From: Nocardia inohanensis NBRC 100128
GTDB lineage: Bacteria; Actinomycetota; Actinomycetes; Mycobacteriales; Mycobacteriaceae
Length of the DNA: 64,000 nt
Assembly (NCBI RefSeq): GCF_001612945.1
Contig: NZ_BDBK01000003.1
Span: 62,001-126,000, forward strand
Direction: 5' to 3'
The notes under the pieces were generated by a model. That model saw only the letters and a program-made list of their open reading frames with translations, was not told the DNA's origin and did not search any database. The position numbers were made by a program, and so were the translations under genes. Positions within the stretch are counted from its first letter, which is position 1. Every line of letters starts with the position of its first letter. Below are positions 17,023 to 24,801 of the stretch, one piece after another.

Positions 17023-17661
17023 TCAGGTGAGGAGTTCCAGGCGGTCGCCGTCCACGACCACCACGTGATCGTCGGTCAGCGCCCAGTGCGGGGTGCCCGC
17101 GGCGATATAGGAGCGCACCAGTTTTCGCGAGAGCCCTTGGGGGTCGGTGGGGGAATCCAGGTGCGGGACGATCGCGCGGTCCACCAGACCCAGGCCGTCC
17201 CAGCGGGGTTCGGTGCCGCAGGCGGTGCGGACCTCGGCCGGATCGTCCATCGCCTCGATGCCGTGCAGGTCCGGGGTCAGGACGCAGGCGCCGGCGCTGT
17301 AGCCCGCGTAGACCAGGGCGTCGGCGGCGAGCAGGCGGGTGAGGGCGAGATCGGCTCCGCTGCGGGCCATTTGGACGCGGAGCACGAAGGTATTGCCGCC
17401 GCGCACCCAGACCATCGGATAGGCGGCGAGGGCGCTCTCCACCTCGCCGGGGCGGTCCACGTATTCGCGCAGGTCGAAGACTTCCGGGTGGAAACCCGAG
17501 CGGCGCAGGGGAACCAGATCGCTGGTGACCGCGCTCTGCCAGGCCGAGGGCCAGGCGTCACAGGCATTGGCGATGACCGCGACCCGGCCCGGCTCGCCGA
17601 CGAGGGAGAGCAGGCGGTTCTGATGCGCACCGAAGCGGTAGCTGGACAGGAAGAGCCGCAC
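17023..17661 (-). CDS. Peptidase S51 (peptidase E-like) protein
   Basis: A 212-residue protein of the S51 dipeptidase family. The nucleophile elbow is YAGYSAGACVL with Ser122, preceded by MVWVRGGNTF, which supplies the family's RGGNT motif. VPHLDSPTDPQGLS carries the His/Asp region. Peptidase E cleaves N-terminal aspartyl dipeptides; some members process cyanophycin products instead. It lies 4 bases after the stop of the upstream isomerase-like gene at 17666 and probably shares its transcript. Confidence 0.82.
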   Translation of the reverse strand: MRLFLSSYRFGAHQNRLLSLVGEPGRVAVIANACDAWPSAWQSAVTSDLVPLRRSGFHPEVFDLREYVDRPGEVESALAAYPMVWVRGGNTFVLRVQMARSGADLALTRLLAADALVYAGYSAGACVLTPDLHGIEAMDDPAEVRTACGTEPRWDGLGLVDRAIVPHLDSPTDPQGLSRKLVRSYIAAGTPHWALTDDHVVVVDGDRLELLT

Positions 17662-17665
17662 GGCG

Positions 17666-18487
17666 TCAGATGGTGAAGGTCAGGGCGCGGATCAGGCGCT
17701 CGCCCAGGTCGGTGTCGCCGGTGACGGAGTACGCCCCGGAGTGCGCATCGGCGGTGGTGCGGCCGCCGCGCAGGCGGGCGAACAGCTCCGAACCCAGGGT
17801 GAGCACGAGAGTGGCCGGGGCGTCGAGGGTTTCGACCAGGTCGGCGCGACCGCCGTCCACCGCGACATGCAGGGTGCGCGACACCGGACCGGTCAGTTCG
17901 AAGGCGATGCGGGAGCCGTCCTGCGCCTTGGCCCCCTTGACCACGGCACGCCCGAGCGCAGGCAGCGATTCCTCGAAGGCGATCGCGCCGCGCTGCCCGC
18001 CTTCGTCGACGGTGACGCGCAGGCCGTCGGCGATATCGTGCTCGTGCATCCAGCAGTCGAACAGGCGGATGCGCATGAACCGGCCGTAGGGGGCCATGCC
18101 CACCGGGGTCGGCACCAGCGCCGCCCACTCCTCGGGGCTGATCTGTTCCAGTGCTTTCACCCGGCGGCCGGTGACCTCCAGAAATCGTTCCAGCAGTTGC
18201 GAACCGGTGAGCGGGCGCAGCGCCTGGATCCACTTCTCGTTGAGCGCGCCGATGTCATTGCGCACGTGCCCGAATCCGCTCACGTCCAGATCCGGTGCGG
18301 GCTCACCGAGCAGCAGCGATTCGGTGCCGACGATATGCGCGACCACGTCGAACACGGTCCAGCCCGGCAAGGCCGACGCGGTGCGCCAGCTCTTCTCGTC
18401 CAGTCCGTCCACTAGCCGGGTGAGCGCGTCCCACTGGTCGGATAAGGCGGAGGTAATGACGGCCCGGTCCGGCACCGTGTCGGTCAT
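17666..18487 (-). CDS. Maleylpyruvate isomerase/DinB-like mycothiol-dependent family protein
   Basis: A 273-residue protein of the TIGR03083 type. The N-terminal DinB-like helical bundle has LPGWTVFDVVAHIVGTE (about residues 41-57) and CWMHEHDIADGL, which supply the His residues of the metal site. The C-terminal domain resembles a sterol-carrier/MDMPI_C fold. These proteins are thought to be mycothiol-dependent transferases or isomerases, fitting a mycothiol-producing actinomycete. The reaction here is unknown. ATG 18487; the HIT gene stop lies 17 bases upstream, suggesting an operon. Confidence 0.8.
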   Translation of the reverse strand: MTDTVPDRAVITSALSDQWDALTRLVDGLDEKSWRTASALPGWTVFDVVAHIVGTESLLLGEPAPDLDVSGFGHVRNDIGALNEKWIQALRPLTGSQLLERFLEVTGRRVKALEQISPEEWAALVPTPVGMAPYGRFMRIRLFDCWMHEHDIADGLRVTVDEGGQRGAIAFEESLPALGRAVVKGAKAQDGSRIAFELTGPVSRTLHVAVDGGRADLVETLDAPATLVLTLGSELFARLRGGRTTADAHSGAYSVTGDTDLGERLIRALTFTI

Positions 18488-18504
18488 GCGCTGGCTTCTT
18501 TCAT

Positions 18505-18948
18505 CTAAACGGCCTTCTCTTCGGCAGCGAGCCGGTCCAGGCCGGTTCGGATGGCGGCTGCGGTCTCTTCGCGGTCGTGCGGGCGGCGCAGGACGAACCC
18601 CTTGGCGAAGGTCAGGGTGTCCCCCTGCTGCCGGGGTACCACATGCAGGTGCACGTGATGCACGGTCTGGAAGGCGGCCTTGCCGTCGTTGATCAAGAGA
18701 TTGGCGCCGTCGGCGGCGAGATCGCTGCGCCGCATGGCCTTGGCGAGGCGGTGCCCGAAGGCGAACAACTGTGCACCGAGCGCGGGGTTCAGCTCGTCCA
18801 GATCGGTGGCATGCCACTTGGGGATAACCAGGGTGTGCCCACGGGTGATGGGACGGATGTCGAGGAACGCCATCAGGATGTCGTCCTCGTGGATCTTGGT
18901 CGCGGACGCGGTGCCCGCCACGATCCGGCAGAAGATGCAGCCGCTCAC
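18505..18948 (-). CDS. HIT family nucleotide hydrolase
   Basis: A 147-residue histidine-triad protein. The triad is HHVHLHV (His98, His100, His102). Cys4 and Cys7 (CIFC) form half of the zinc site usual in this group. HIT proteins hydrolyse or transfer nucleotides from adenosine phosphoramidates or diadenosine polyphosphates. The GTG start at 18948 places CIFC at the expected N-terminus. It appears to be the first gene of a minus-strand run with the two genes downstream. Confidence 0.9.
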   Translation of the reverse strand: MSGCIFCRIVAGTASATKIHEDDILMAFLDIRPITRGHTLVIPKWHATDLDELNPALGAQLFAFGHRLAKAMRRSDLAADGANLLINDGKAAFQTVHHVHLHVVPRQQGDTLTFAKGFVLRRPHDREETAAAIRTGLDRLAAEEKAV

Positions 18949-19277
18949 CCTGCTGACATTACGGCGTAAGGGTGATCCGCGACACCCCGGAGGGAATCCC
19001 CTAGCGCCCCAACTGCATACACACCTTCCGGTTGGTATCGCACATTTTCATCGGTACTTGTGGCCGGTCGGGCAGGTGTCCGAGCATTGGGATGTGGAGA
19101 ATTTTCGTTCCACTATGTGATGTCCATCTCCGCTATCCTCACCGCGGACCAGGTACAGTAGCGAGAATTCTCACGAACTTACTCATGAGTAAGTTCGGCC
19201 CACCGTTGGACCGGTGACGCGGCCCATCAAGCAGAACCAGGGTGGCCTGGGCTCACCACGAGAAGGAAGTTTGACAA
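18949..19277. other. Intergenic control region upstream of pntAa
   Basis: There is no convincing ORF in these 329 bases. It separates the HIT gene from the divergent transhydrogenase operon, is less GC-rich than its surroundings, and carries the palindrome at 19175-19196. A possible -10 element TACAGT lies at 19154-19159, without a good -35 partner. Confidence 0.6.
19175..19196. promoter_or_regulatory. Perfect 22-bp palindrome, candidate operator for pntAa-pntAb-pntB
   Basis: Arms GAACTTACTCA and TGAGTAAGTTC meet with no spacer. It lies about 80 bases upstream of the pntAa start and just downstream of a possible -10. Length and symmetry fit a TetR-type dimer site; the protein is not known. 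Confidence 0.6.
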
Positions 19278-20399
19278 GTGGACACAACGCAGAGCGCACA
19301 GACGGCTGCTGCGCCCCGCGGTGCGCGCGTCGGCGTGGTTCGTGAGACGAACCCGGACGAACGACGCGTCGCATTGGTGCCGAAGATCATTCCGGCCCTG
19401 CTGAAGCAGGGTGTGGAGGTGGTCGTCGAAGCCGGTGCCGGTCTGGGCGCACTGATTCCCGACGAGGCGTACACCGAAGCCGGTGCGACCATCGGCGATC
19501 CGTGGAGCGCCGAGGTCGTCGTCAAGGTCGCCCCGCCGAACGACGCCGAGATCGCGAAGCTCTCCTCCGGCCAGACCTTGATCGGATTCCTGGCCCCGCG
19601 CAATGCCGACACCAAGATCGGCGCACTGAAGGCCGCGGGCGTGCAAGCCTTTGCGGTGGAAGCGATTCCGCGCATCTCCCGCGCCCAGGTGATGGACGCA
19701 CTCTCCTCGCAGGCCAACGTCGCGGGCTACAAGGCCGTGCTGCTGGCCGCCTCGGAATCCACTCGATTCTTCCCCATGCTGACCACCGCCGCGGGCACCG
19801 TGAAGCCGGCCACCGTGCTGGTGCTGGGCGTGGGCGTGGCCGGACTCCAGGCGCTGGCCACCGCCAAGCGACTCGGCGGCCGGACCACCGGTTACGACGT
19901 GCGGCCCGAGGTCGCCGACCAGGTTCGCTCCGTCGGCGCGCAGTGGCTCGACCTCGGCATCGACGCCGCCGGTGAGGGCGGGTACGCCCGCGAACTCACC
20001 GACGAGGAGAAGGCCCAGCAGCAGCTGGCCCTCGAGAACGCCATCAAGGGCTTCGACGTGGTGGTCACCACCGCGCTCGTCCCCGGCCGCCCGGCCCCGC
20101 GCCTGGTCACCGCCGCCGCCGTCGAGGGCATGAAGCCCGGCAGCGTGATCGTGGACCTCGCCGGTGAGACCGGCGGCAACTGCGAGCTGACCGAACCCGG
20201 CAAAACCGTTGTGCGCCACGGCGTCACCATCGCCTCGCCGCTGAACCTGCCGGCCACCATGCCGGAGCACGCCAGCGAGCTCTACTCCAAGAACATCTCC
20301 GCCCTGCTCGAACTGATGCTGAAAGACGGTGCGCTGGCGCCCGATTTCGAGGATCAGGTGCTGGCGGACTCCTGCGTCACGCGCGAGGTGGAAGCCTGA
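19278..20399 (+). CDS. pntAa: NAD(P) transhydrogenase alpha subunit, domain I (PntAa)
   Basis: A 373-residue NAD(H)-binding subunit. N-terminal VGVVRETNPDERRVALVP is the AlaDh_PNT signature. The Rossmann loop is VLVLGVGVAGLQALATAKRL (about residues 176-195), and GYDVRPEVADQVRSVGAQWL follows. It transfers hydride between NADH and NADP+ using the proton gradient, with PntAb and PntB. The split alpha subunit is the arrangement seen in mycobacteria. The GTG at 19278 has AAGGA about 10 bases upstream. Its stop overlaps the pntAb start. Confidence 0.95.
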   Translation: MDTTQSAQTAAAPRGARVGVVRETNPDERRVALVPKIIPALLKQGVEVVVEAGAGLGALIPDEAYTEAGATIGDPWSAEVVVKVAPPNDAEIAKLSSGQTLIGFLAPRNADTKIGALKAAGVQAFAVEAIPRISRAQVMDALSSQANVAGYKAVLLAASESTRFFPMLTTAAGTVKPATVLVLGVGVAGLQALATAKRLGGRTTGYDVRPEVADQVRSVGAQWLDLGIDAAGEGGYARELTDEEKAQQQLALENAIKGFDVVVTTALVPGRPAPRLVTAAAVEGMKPGSVIVDLAGETGGNCELTEPGKTVVRHGVTIASPLNLPATMPEHASELYSKNISALLELMLKDGALAPDFEDQVLADSCVTREVEA

Positions 20400-20716
20400 T
20401 GTACACCGAACTGCTGGCGAATATCGCGATCCTGGTGCTCTCCGGGTTCGTCGGCTTCGCCGTCATCTCCAAAGTTCCCAATACCCTGCACACCCCGCTG
20501 ATGTCGGGCACCAACGCCATTCACGGCATCGTGGTGCTGGGCGCGCTGGTGGTGTTCGGCAAGATCGAGCACCCGTCGGTGCTCATGCAGATCATTCTCT
20601 TCGTCGCGGTCGTGTTCGGCACGCTGAACGTGATCGGCGGCTTCGTGGTCACCGACCGCATGCTGGGCATGTTCAAGGCGAAGAAGCCTGCCGCGCAAGA
20701 GAAGGCGAGCAAGTAA
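20399..20716 (+). CDS. pntAb: NAD(P) transhydrogenase alpha subunit, membrane part (PntAb)
   Basis: A 105-residue membrane protein with three to four hydrophobic helices: YTELLANIAILVLSGFVGF, IVVLGALVVFGKI and LMQIILFVAVVFG. It ends in the TDRMLGMFK segment typical of the PntA domain II. It helps form the proton channel. Start ATG 20399 overlaps the pntAa TGA (TGATG), so the two are translationally coupled. Confidence 0.93.
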   Translation: MYTELLANIAILVLSGFVGFAVISKVPNTLHTPLMSGTNAIHGIVVLGALVVFGKIEHPSVLMQIILFVAVVFGTLNVIGGFVVTDRMLGMFKAKKPAAQEKASK

Positions 20717-20719
20717 GCC

Positions 20720-22132
20720 ATGGACAATCTGGTCAATATTCTCTACATCGTCGCCTTCTCGCTGTTCATCTACGGCCTGATGGGCCTGACCGGTCCCAAG
20801 ACGGCGGTGCGCGGCAACTGGATCGCCGCGGTCGGCATGGTGATCGCGGTCGTCGCGACCTTCATCTCCATCCGCGACACCAATAACTGGATCATCATCG
20901 TGGCCGGTCTGGTGGTCGGCATCGGCCTGGGCGTGCCCCCGGCCCGCTTCACCAAGATGACCGCCATGCCGCAGCTGGTCGCCGCGTTCAACGGCGTCGG
21001 CGGTGGCACCGTGGCGCTCATCGCGTGGGCCGAATTCCTGGAGACCGACGGGTTCTCCGCGGTGCACGAACAGCCTTCGGTGCACATCGTGATCGGTTCG
21101 CTCTTCGCGGCCATCATCGGCTCGGTGTCGTTCTGGGGCTCGGTCATCGCCTTCGCCAAGCTCCAGGAACTGCTGTCGGGCCGCCCGATCAGCGTGGGCA
21201 AGCTCCAGCAGCCGCTGAACCTGCTGCTGCTCGCGGGCTCCATCGCCGCGGCCGTGGTGATCGGCATCGGGGCCACCAAGGACGGTGTGCCGCAGTACTG
21301 GATGATCCTGCTGCTGGTGCTGGCCGGCATTCTCGGCCTGATGGTGGTGCTGCCCATCGGCGGCGCGGATATGCCCGTGGTCATCTCGCTGCTGAACGCG
21401 CTCACCGGTTTGTCCGCCGCCGCGGCCGGTTTGGCGCTGAACAACACCGCCATGATCGTGGCCGGCATGATCGTCGGCGCGTCCGGCACCATCCTGACCA
21501 ACCTGATGGCCAAGGCCATGAACCGCTCCATCCCGGCCATCGTCGCCGGTGGATTCGGTGGCGGCGGAACGGCTCCCAGCGCCGCCGGCGGCGAGCAGAA
21601 GCAGGCCAAGGCCACCTCCGCGGCCGACGCGGCCATCCAGATGGCCTACGCCAACCAGGTCATCGTGGTCCCGGGTTACGGCATGGCCGTCGCTCAGGCC
21701 CAGCACGCGGTCAAGGAGATGGCGGCGCTGCTCGAGGCCAAGGGCGTCGAGGTCAAGTACGCCATCCACCCGGTCGCCGGTCGGATGCCCGGCCACATGA
21801 ATGTGCTGCTGGCCGAGGCCGAGGTCTCCTATGACGCCATGAAGGAAATGGACGACATCAACGGCGAATTCGACCGTACCGATGTCGCCCTGGTCATCGG
21901 CGCCAACGATGTCACCAACCCGGCCGCCCGCGAGGACGCCTCGTCCCCGATCTACGGCATGCCGGTGCTGAACGTCGACAAGGCCAAGTCGGTCATCGTG
22001 CTCAAGCGCTCGATGAACTCCGGCTTCGCCGGCATCGACAACCCGCTGTTCTACGCCGACACCACCTCCATGCTGTTCGGCGACGCCAAGAAGTCCGTCG
22101 GTGCGGTCACCGAGGAGCTGAAGGCGCTGTAA
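20720..22132 (+). CDS. pntB: NAD(P) transhydrogenase beta subunit (PntB)
   Basis: A 470-residue subunit with an N-terminal membrane domain of about nine helices and a C-terminal NADP(H)-binding domain starting near residue 300. Key motifs are VVPGYGMAVAQAQHAVKEM, YAIHPVAGRMPGHMNVLL and VIGANDVTNPAARED. It ends at 22132 and is followed by a strong hairpin. Third gene of the transhydrogenase operon, three bases after pntAb. Confidence 0.95.
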   Translation: MDNLVNILYIVAFSLFIYGLMGLTGPKTAVRGNWIAAVGMVIAVVATFISIRDTNNWIIIVAGLVVGIGLGVPPARFTKMTAMPQLVAAFNGVGGGTVALIAWAEFLETDGFSAVHEQPSVHIVIGSLFAAIIGSVSFWGSVIAFAKLQELLSGRPISVGKLQQPLNLLLLAGSIAAAVVIGIGATKDGVPQYWMILLLVLAGILGLMVVLPIGGADMPVVISLLNALTGLSAAAAGLALNNTAMIVAGMIVGASGTILTNLMAKAMNRSIPAIVAGGFGGGGTAPSAAGGEQKQAKATSAADAAIQMAYANQVIVVPGYGMAVAQAQHAVKEMAALLEAKGVEVKYAIHPVAGRMPGHMNVLLAEAEVSYDAMKEMDDINGEFDRTDVALVIGANDVTNPAAREDASSPIYGMPVLNVDKAKSVIVLKRSMNSGFAGIDNPLFYADTTSMLFGDAKKSVGAVTEELKAL

Positions 22133-22149
22133 GCGCGGCTCACGCAAAG

Positions 22150-22189
22150 AGATTCGGCCCGCGCCCCTGCCAGGGCGCGGGCCGAATCT
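22150..22189 (+). terminator. Terminator of the pnt operon
   Basis: A perfect 17-bp stem (22150-22166 with 22173-22189) around a six-base loop, followed by TTCCTCTTGTT. It is 17 bases after the pntB stop and separates pntB from the TetR gene. Confidence 0.8.
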
Positions 22190-22198
22190 TTCCTCTTG

Positions 22199-22220
22199 TT
22201 CTTGACCACGAGGTCAAGAA
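22199..22220. promoter_or_regulatory. Operator O1 upstream of the TetR gene
   Basis: TTCTTGACC, four bases (ACGA), GGTCAAGAA: perfect 9-bp arms, 18 bases before the TetR GTG start. A near-identical site precedes the SDR gene at 22854. Confidence 0.7.
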
Positions 22221-22238
22221 TGGAGTACCGTCGCTGAC

Positions 22239-22814
22239 GTGGGCAGGCCGCGCAACTTCGAAACCGACTCCGTGGTGGAGGCGGCGATGGAGGCGTTCTG
22301 GACCCACGGATACGCGAATTGCTCGCCCGCACAGCTGGCCGAGGCCACCGGGATCGGAAAAGGCAGCCTGTACAACGCTTTCGGAAGCAAGCGGGAGCTG
22401 TTCGATCTCGCGATGGCCAGATATGACCGAGCGGGAGTTGAACTCGCACAGGGGATCCTGTCCCAGCCCGGGACCGCCCGGGAGCGATTGACGGCCTGGT
22501 TGCGATTCCTGGTGGACAGCGATCTGGAGGCTCCGGTTCCGCGTGGCTGCCTCGTGGTGAATACCGCCATGGAGCTCGCGGGGCAGGACACGGCGGCGAC
22601 CAAGGCGGTGCGAGATGCGTACGAGCACATGGTCGAAGCCTTCGAGGCACGCATCGAGCAAGGGCAGCGCGAGGGCGATGTACGCGCCGAAGTCGATGCT
22701 CGCGCGTATGCGGAGTACTTGATGACCACGGCCGGCGGACTCCGCGTCACCGCCAAGGTGTCGGACGCCGAGACCATGTACCGGATCATCGACACCACCC
22801 TGTCCACACTCTGA
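22239..22814 (+). CDS. TetR family transcriptional regulator
   Basis: A 191-residue regulator. The N-terminal helix-turn-helix region is CSPAQLAEATGIGKGSLYNA (about residues 28-47), preceded by MGRPRNFETDSVVEAAMEAF. The C-terminal domain (PRGCLVVNTAMELAG) resembles TetR_C_16/AcrR-like regulators of small oxidoreductases. A 22-base operator lies just before its start and a second copy lies before the SDR gene downstream. It therefore probably represses itself and the SDR. In M. tuberculosis a TetR gene (Rv0158) also follows pntB, but the operators here tie this one to the SDR. Confidence 0.9.
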   Translation: MGRPRNFETDSVVEAAMEAFWTHGYANCSPAQLAEATGIGKGSLYNAFGSKRELFDLAMARYDRAGVELAQGILSQPGTARERLTAWLRFLVDSDLEAPVPRGCLVVNTAMELAGQDTAATKAVRDAYEHMVEAFEARIEQGQREGDVRAEVDARAYAEYLMTTAGGLRVTAKVSDAETMYRIIDTTLSTL

Positions 22815-22853
22815 AATCGAGGTCGCGACCTGCGGCCTTTTCTTTTGCCCTAG

Positions 22854-22875
22854 TTTTTGACCTGTAGTTCAAGAA
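22854..22875. promoter_or_regulatory. Operator O2 upstream of the SDR gene
   Basis: TTTTTGACC, TGTA, GTTCAAGAA: the same symmetry and spacing as O1, differing from it at one base in each arm and in three of the four spacer bases. It lies between the TetR and SDR genes, 11 bases before the SDR start. Confidence 0.65.
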
Positions 22876-22886
22876 AGGCACACATC

Positions 22887-23675
22887 ATGGATCTCGGATT
22901 GAACGGCAAGACCGCGCTCGTCACCGGCGCCAGCCGGGGCATCGGACTGGCCATCGCCGAAACGCTGGCCGCGGAGGGCGTGCGGGTGGCCGGCGTGGCC
23001 CGCACCATCACCCCGGAGCTCGAAAAAGTCGCGGCGGCAACCGTTTCCGCCGATCTGAGCACGACCGCGGGCGCGGTCGCGGCGGTCGGGACGGCCCTGC
23101 GAGAGCTCGGCGGGATCGACATCCTGGTCAACAATGTCGGCGGCGGCGACGGCGACAAGCTGAGCCTCGACGGGTTCCTGGACACCGATGACGAACAGTG
23201 GCGAATCATGTTCGACCTCAACCTGTTCGGCGTGGTGTCGACCACCCGGGCGGCGCTGCCGAGCATTATCGAGCGCCGGGGCGCGGTGGTGAACGTGGCC
23301 TCCATCAACTCCCGCATCCCGGCGGTCGGCCCGGTCGGCTACAGCGAGGCCAAGGCGGGGCTCAGCTCGTTCAGCAAGCGGCTCAGCGAGGAGTTCGCGC
23401 CCGCCGGAGTGCGGGTGAACACCGTATCGCCGGGCGTGGTCGGGACCTCGATCTGGCGCGGCCCGGACAGCCTGGGCGCGCGGCTGTCCTCGACCAATGG
23501 CGTTGCGCAGGAAGAGTTCCTGGCCGCGGTACCCGCCCAGTTCGGCATCGCCTCGGGACGCATCTCCGAAGCCGACGAGGTGGCGGCGCTGGTCACCTAT
23601 CTGGTCTCGGAGCGGGCGGGCAATATCGTCGGCGCGGACTTCGTGATCGACGGCGGGACCATCAAGACCATCTAG
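22887..23675 (+). CDS. Short-chain dehydrogenase/reductase (SDR)
   Basis: A 262-residue classical SDR: cofactor loop TGASRGIG (about residues 14-21), NNVGGGDGD, catalytic Ser in VNVASINSR, and YSEAK for the catalytic Tyr/Lys pair. It ends with VDGG-type IDGGTIKTI. It would oxidise or reduce an alcohol or ketone with NAD(P); the substrate is unknown. It lies 72 bases after the TetR gene with its own operator. AAAGG at 22874-22878 supports the ATG at 22887. The stop overlaps the convergent GroES-like gene. Confidence 0.9.
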   Translation: MDLGLNGKTALVTGASRGIGLAIAETLAAEGVRVAGVARTITPELEKVAAATVSADLSTTAGAVAAVGTALRELGGIDILVNNVGGGDGDKLSLDGFLDTDDEQWRIMFDLNLFGVVSTTRAALPSIIERRGAVVNVASINSRIPAVGPVGYSEAKAGLSSFSKRLSEEFAPAGVRVNTVSPGVVGTSIWRGPDSLGARLSSTNGVAQEEFLAAVPAQFGIASGRISEADEVAALVTYLVSERAGNIVGADFVIDGGTIKTI

Positions 23676-23992
23676 AGGTACAGGCCGGTGCCGTGTTCGG
23701 GGTGGGTATTGGCGACGGCGTGCAGATCGCGTTCGCGCAGCACGTAATACGCCTGTGCGCCGACCTCCACCTCGAACTGGTCATCGGCGCTGAAGAGCAC
23801 CTGATCGCCGACCGTCACGGCGCGCACGTGCGCGCCGACACCGCAAACCTCGCCCCAGGACAGGCGTTTGGCCACCTGCGCGGTGGCCGGGATGAGAATG
23901 CCGCCGCTGCTGCGCCGCTCGCCCGCCTCGGGGCTGAGCTTGACCATCACCCGGTCGTGGAGCATCTGAATCTCTAGCTTGGCATCGGACAC
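23672..23992 (-). CDS. GroES-like co-chaperonin family protein
   Basis: A 106-residue protein with the Cpn10 fold pattern: IQMLHDRVMVKLSPEAGERR at the start, SSGGILIPATAQ (mobile-loop region), GDQVLFSADDQFEVEV, and YYVLRERDLHAV at the end. There is no groEL gene beside it, so it is a stand-alone paralogue; the main groES is expected elsewhere. Its role may be a specialised co-chaperone. GTG 23992. It overlaps the SDR stop tail to tail by four bases. Confidence 0.83.
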   Translation of the reverse strand: MSDAKLEIQMLHDRVMVKLSPEAGERRSSGGILIPATAQVAKRLSWGEVCGVGAHVRAVTVGDQVLFSADDQFEVEVGAQAYYVLRERDLHAVANTHPEHGTGLYL

Positions 23993-24016
23993 CGCGGCAG
24001 TGTAACCGCGCGGGAA

Positions 24017-24625
24017 TCAGGAGGCGGGCGGGGGCGGGGCGACGATGCGCCGGATGGCGTCCTTGGTCCAGGCGCGCATGATCTCCGGATCCGCCGGGCC
24101 GCCGCTGTCGAGGGTGAACAGGGTGACCTGCGGGAGGGCCATCGGGTAGTTGATGACGCTCATCAGCTGGAGCAGGACGAAGCCGGGGGGCATATCGTCG
24201 CGGATCAGGCCCTTGCCCTGGGCGATCTCGATCTTGGTGCGCTTCTCGTGGTAACGGCCGCAGCGGCGTTCGTCGCCGGAAGCCTTCTCCGCGCCCAGTT
24301 CCAGGGCTTCCCACATCAGCAGGCGCAGGAATTCCGGGTTCCGGCGGTGGTAGTCGATGTGCTCGTCGATCCAGGTGTCGAGATCCTCGATATCGGTGGT
24401 GACCGAGCCCGCGACATCGAGCATGGCCTTCTCCAGGACCTTGTGGAAGAGCTTCTCCTTGTCGCCGAAGTAGGCGTAGATGAGTTGCTTGTTGGCCTGG
24501 GCGTTCTTGGCGATGCGGTCGACGCGCGCGCCCGCGATGCCGTACTCGGCGAACTCGGCTGTCGCGGCATCGAAGATGCGCGCCTTGGTCGCTTCGGGAT
24601 CGCGGATACCGGCCATGGGATTCAT
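24017..24625 (-). CDS. TetR family transcriptional regulator
   Basis: A 202-residue regulator with the helix-turn-helix region AGARVDRIAKNAQANKQLIY (about residues 30-49). The C-terminal part has IDEHIDYHRRNPEFLRLLMW, as in TetR_C_6-type multidrug regulators. ATG 24625 (MNPMAGIRD) is used rather than 24649, which would start inside an operator. Two palindromic sites lie between it and the divergent MFS exporter gene. It probably represses both genes. Confidence 0.88.
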   Translation of the reverse strand: MNPMAGIRDPEATKARIFDAATAEFAEYGIAGARVDRIAKNAQANKQLIYAYFGDKEKLFHKVLEKAMLDVAGSVTTDIEDLDTWIDEHIDYHRRNPEFLRLLMWEALELGAEKASGDERRCGRYHEKRTKIEIAQGKGLIRDDMPPGFVLLQLMSVINYPMALPQVTLFTLDSGGPADPEIMRAWTKDAIRRIVAPPPPAS

Positions 24626-24631
24626 GGTAAC

Positions 24632-24645
24632 CAACCAACTGGTTG
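24632..24645. promoter_or_regulatory. TetR operator, proximal copy
   Basis: CAACCA, AC, TGGTTG: 6-bp arms seven bases before the TetR ATG. It shares the pattern AACCAACYGGTT with the distal site. Confidence 0.55.
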
Positions 24646-24675
24646 ACAAGTAGGGCGAGCGGGTGGAATATCAAC

Positions 24676-24691
24676 AACCAACCGGTTAGTT
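24676..24691. promoter_or_regulatory. TetR operator, distal copy
   Basis: AACCAACCGGTTAGTT: palindromic core AACCGGTT with near-symmetric flanks. The two sites lie about 45 bases apart between the divergent TetR and MFS genes. Confidence 0.55.
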
Positions 24692-24720
24692 ACAACCTTG
24701 GAGACTCGAAGAAAACGGGG

Positions 24721-24745
24721 CGGGGGCCAAGCCCCCGAACCCCCT
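24721..24745. repeat. GC-rich intergenic hairpin, family C copy 1
   Basis: CGGGGGCCAAGCCCCCG followed by AACCCCCT. Nearly the same as the copy at 29858-29880. It forms a short GC stem with a tight loop in the leader of the MFS gene and might act as an attenuator. Confidence 0.5.
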
Positions 24746-24801
24746 AGGACCGCAACGCCGCACCTCATCCCCTCCCTCGGCCCACTTCTCGGGAGCACAC
24801 C

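Noticed and set aside
20354..22147. A 597-codon minus-strand frame opposite pntAb and pntB
   Set aside because: Asp/His/Gln/Gly-rich antisense of conserved genes, no recognisable domain.
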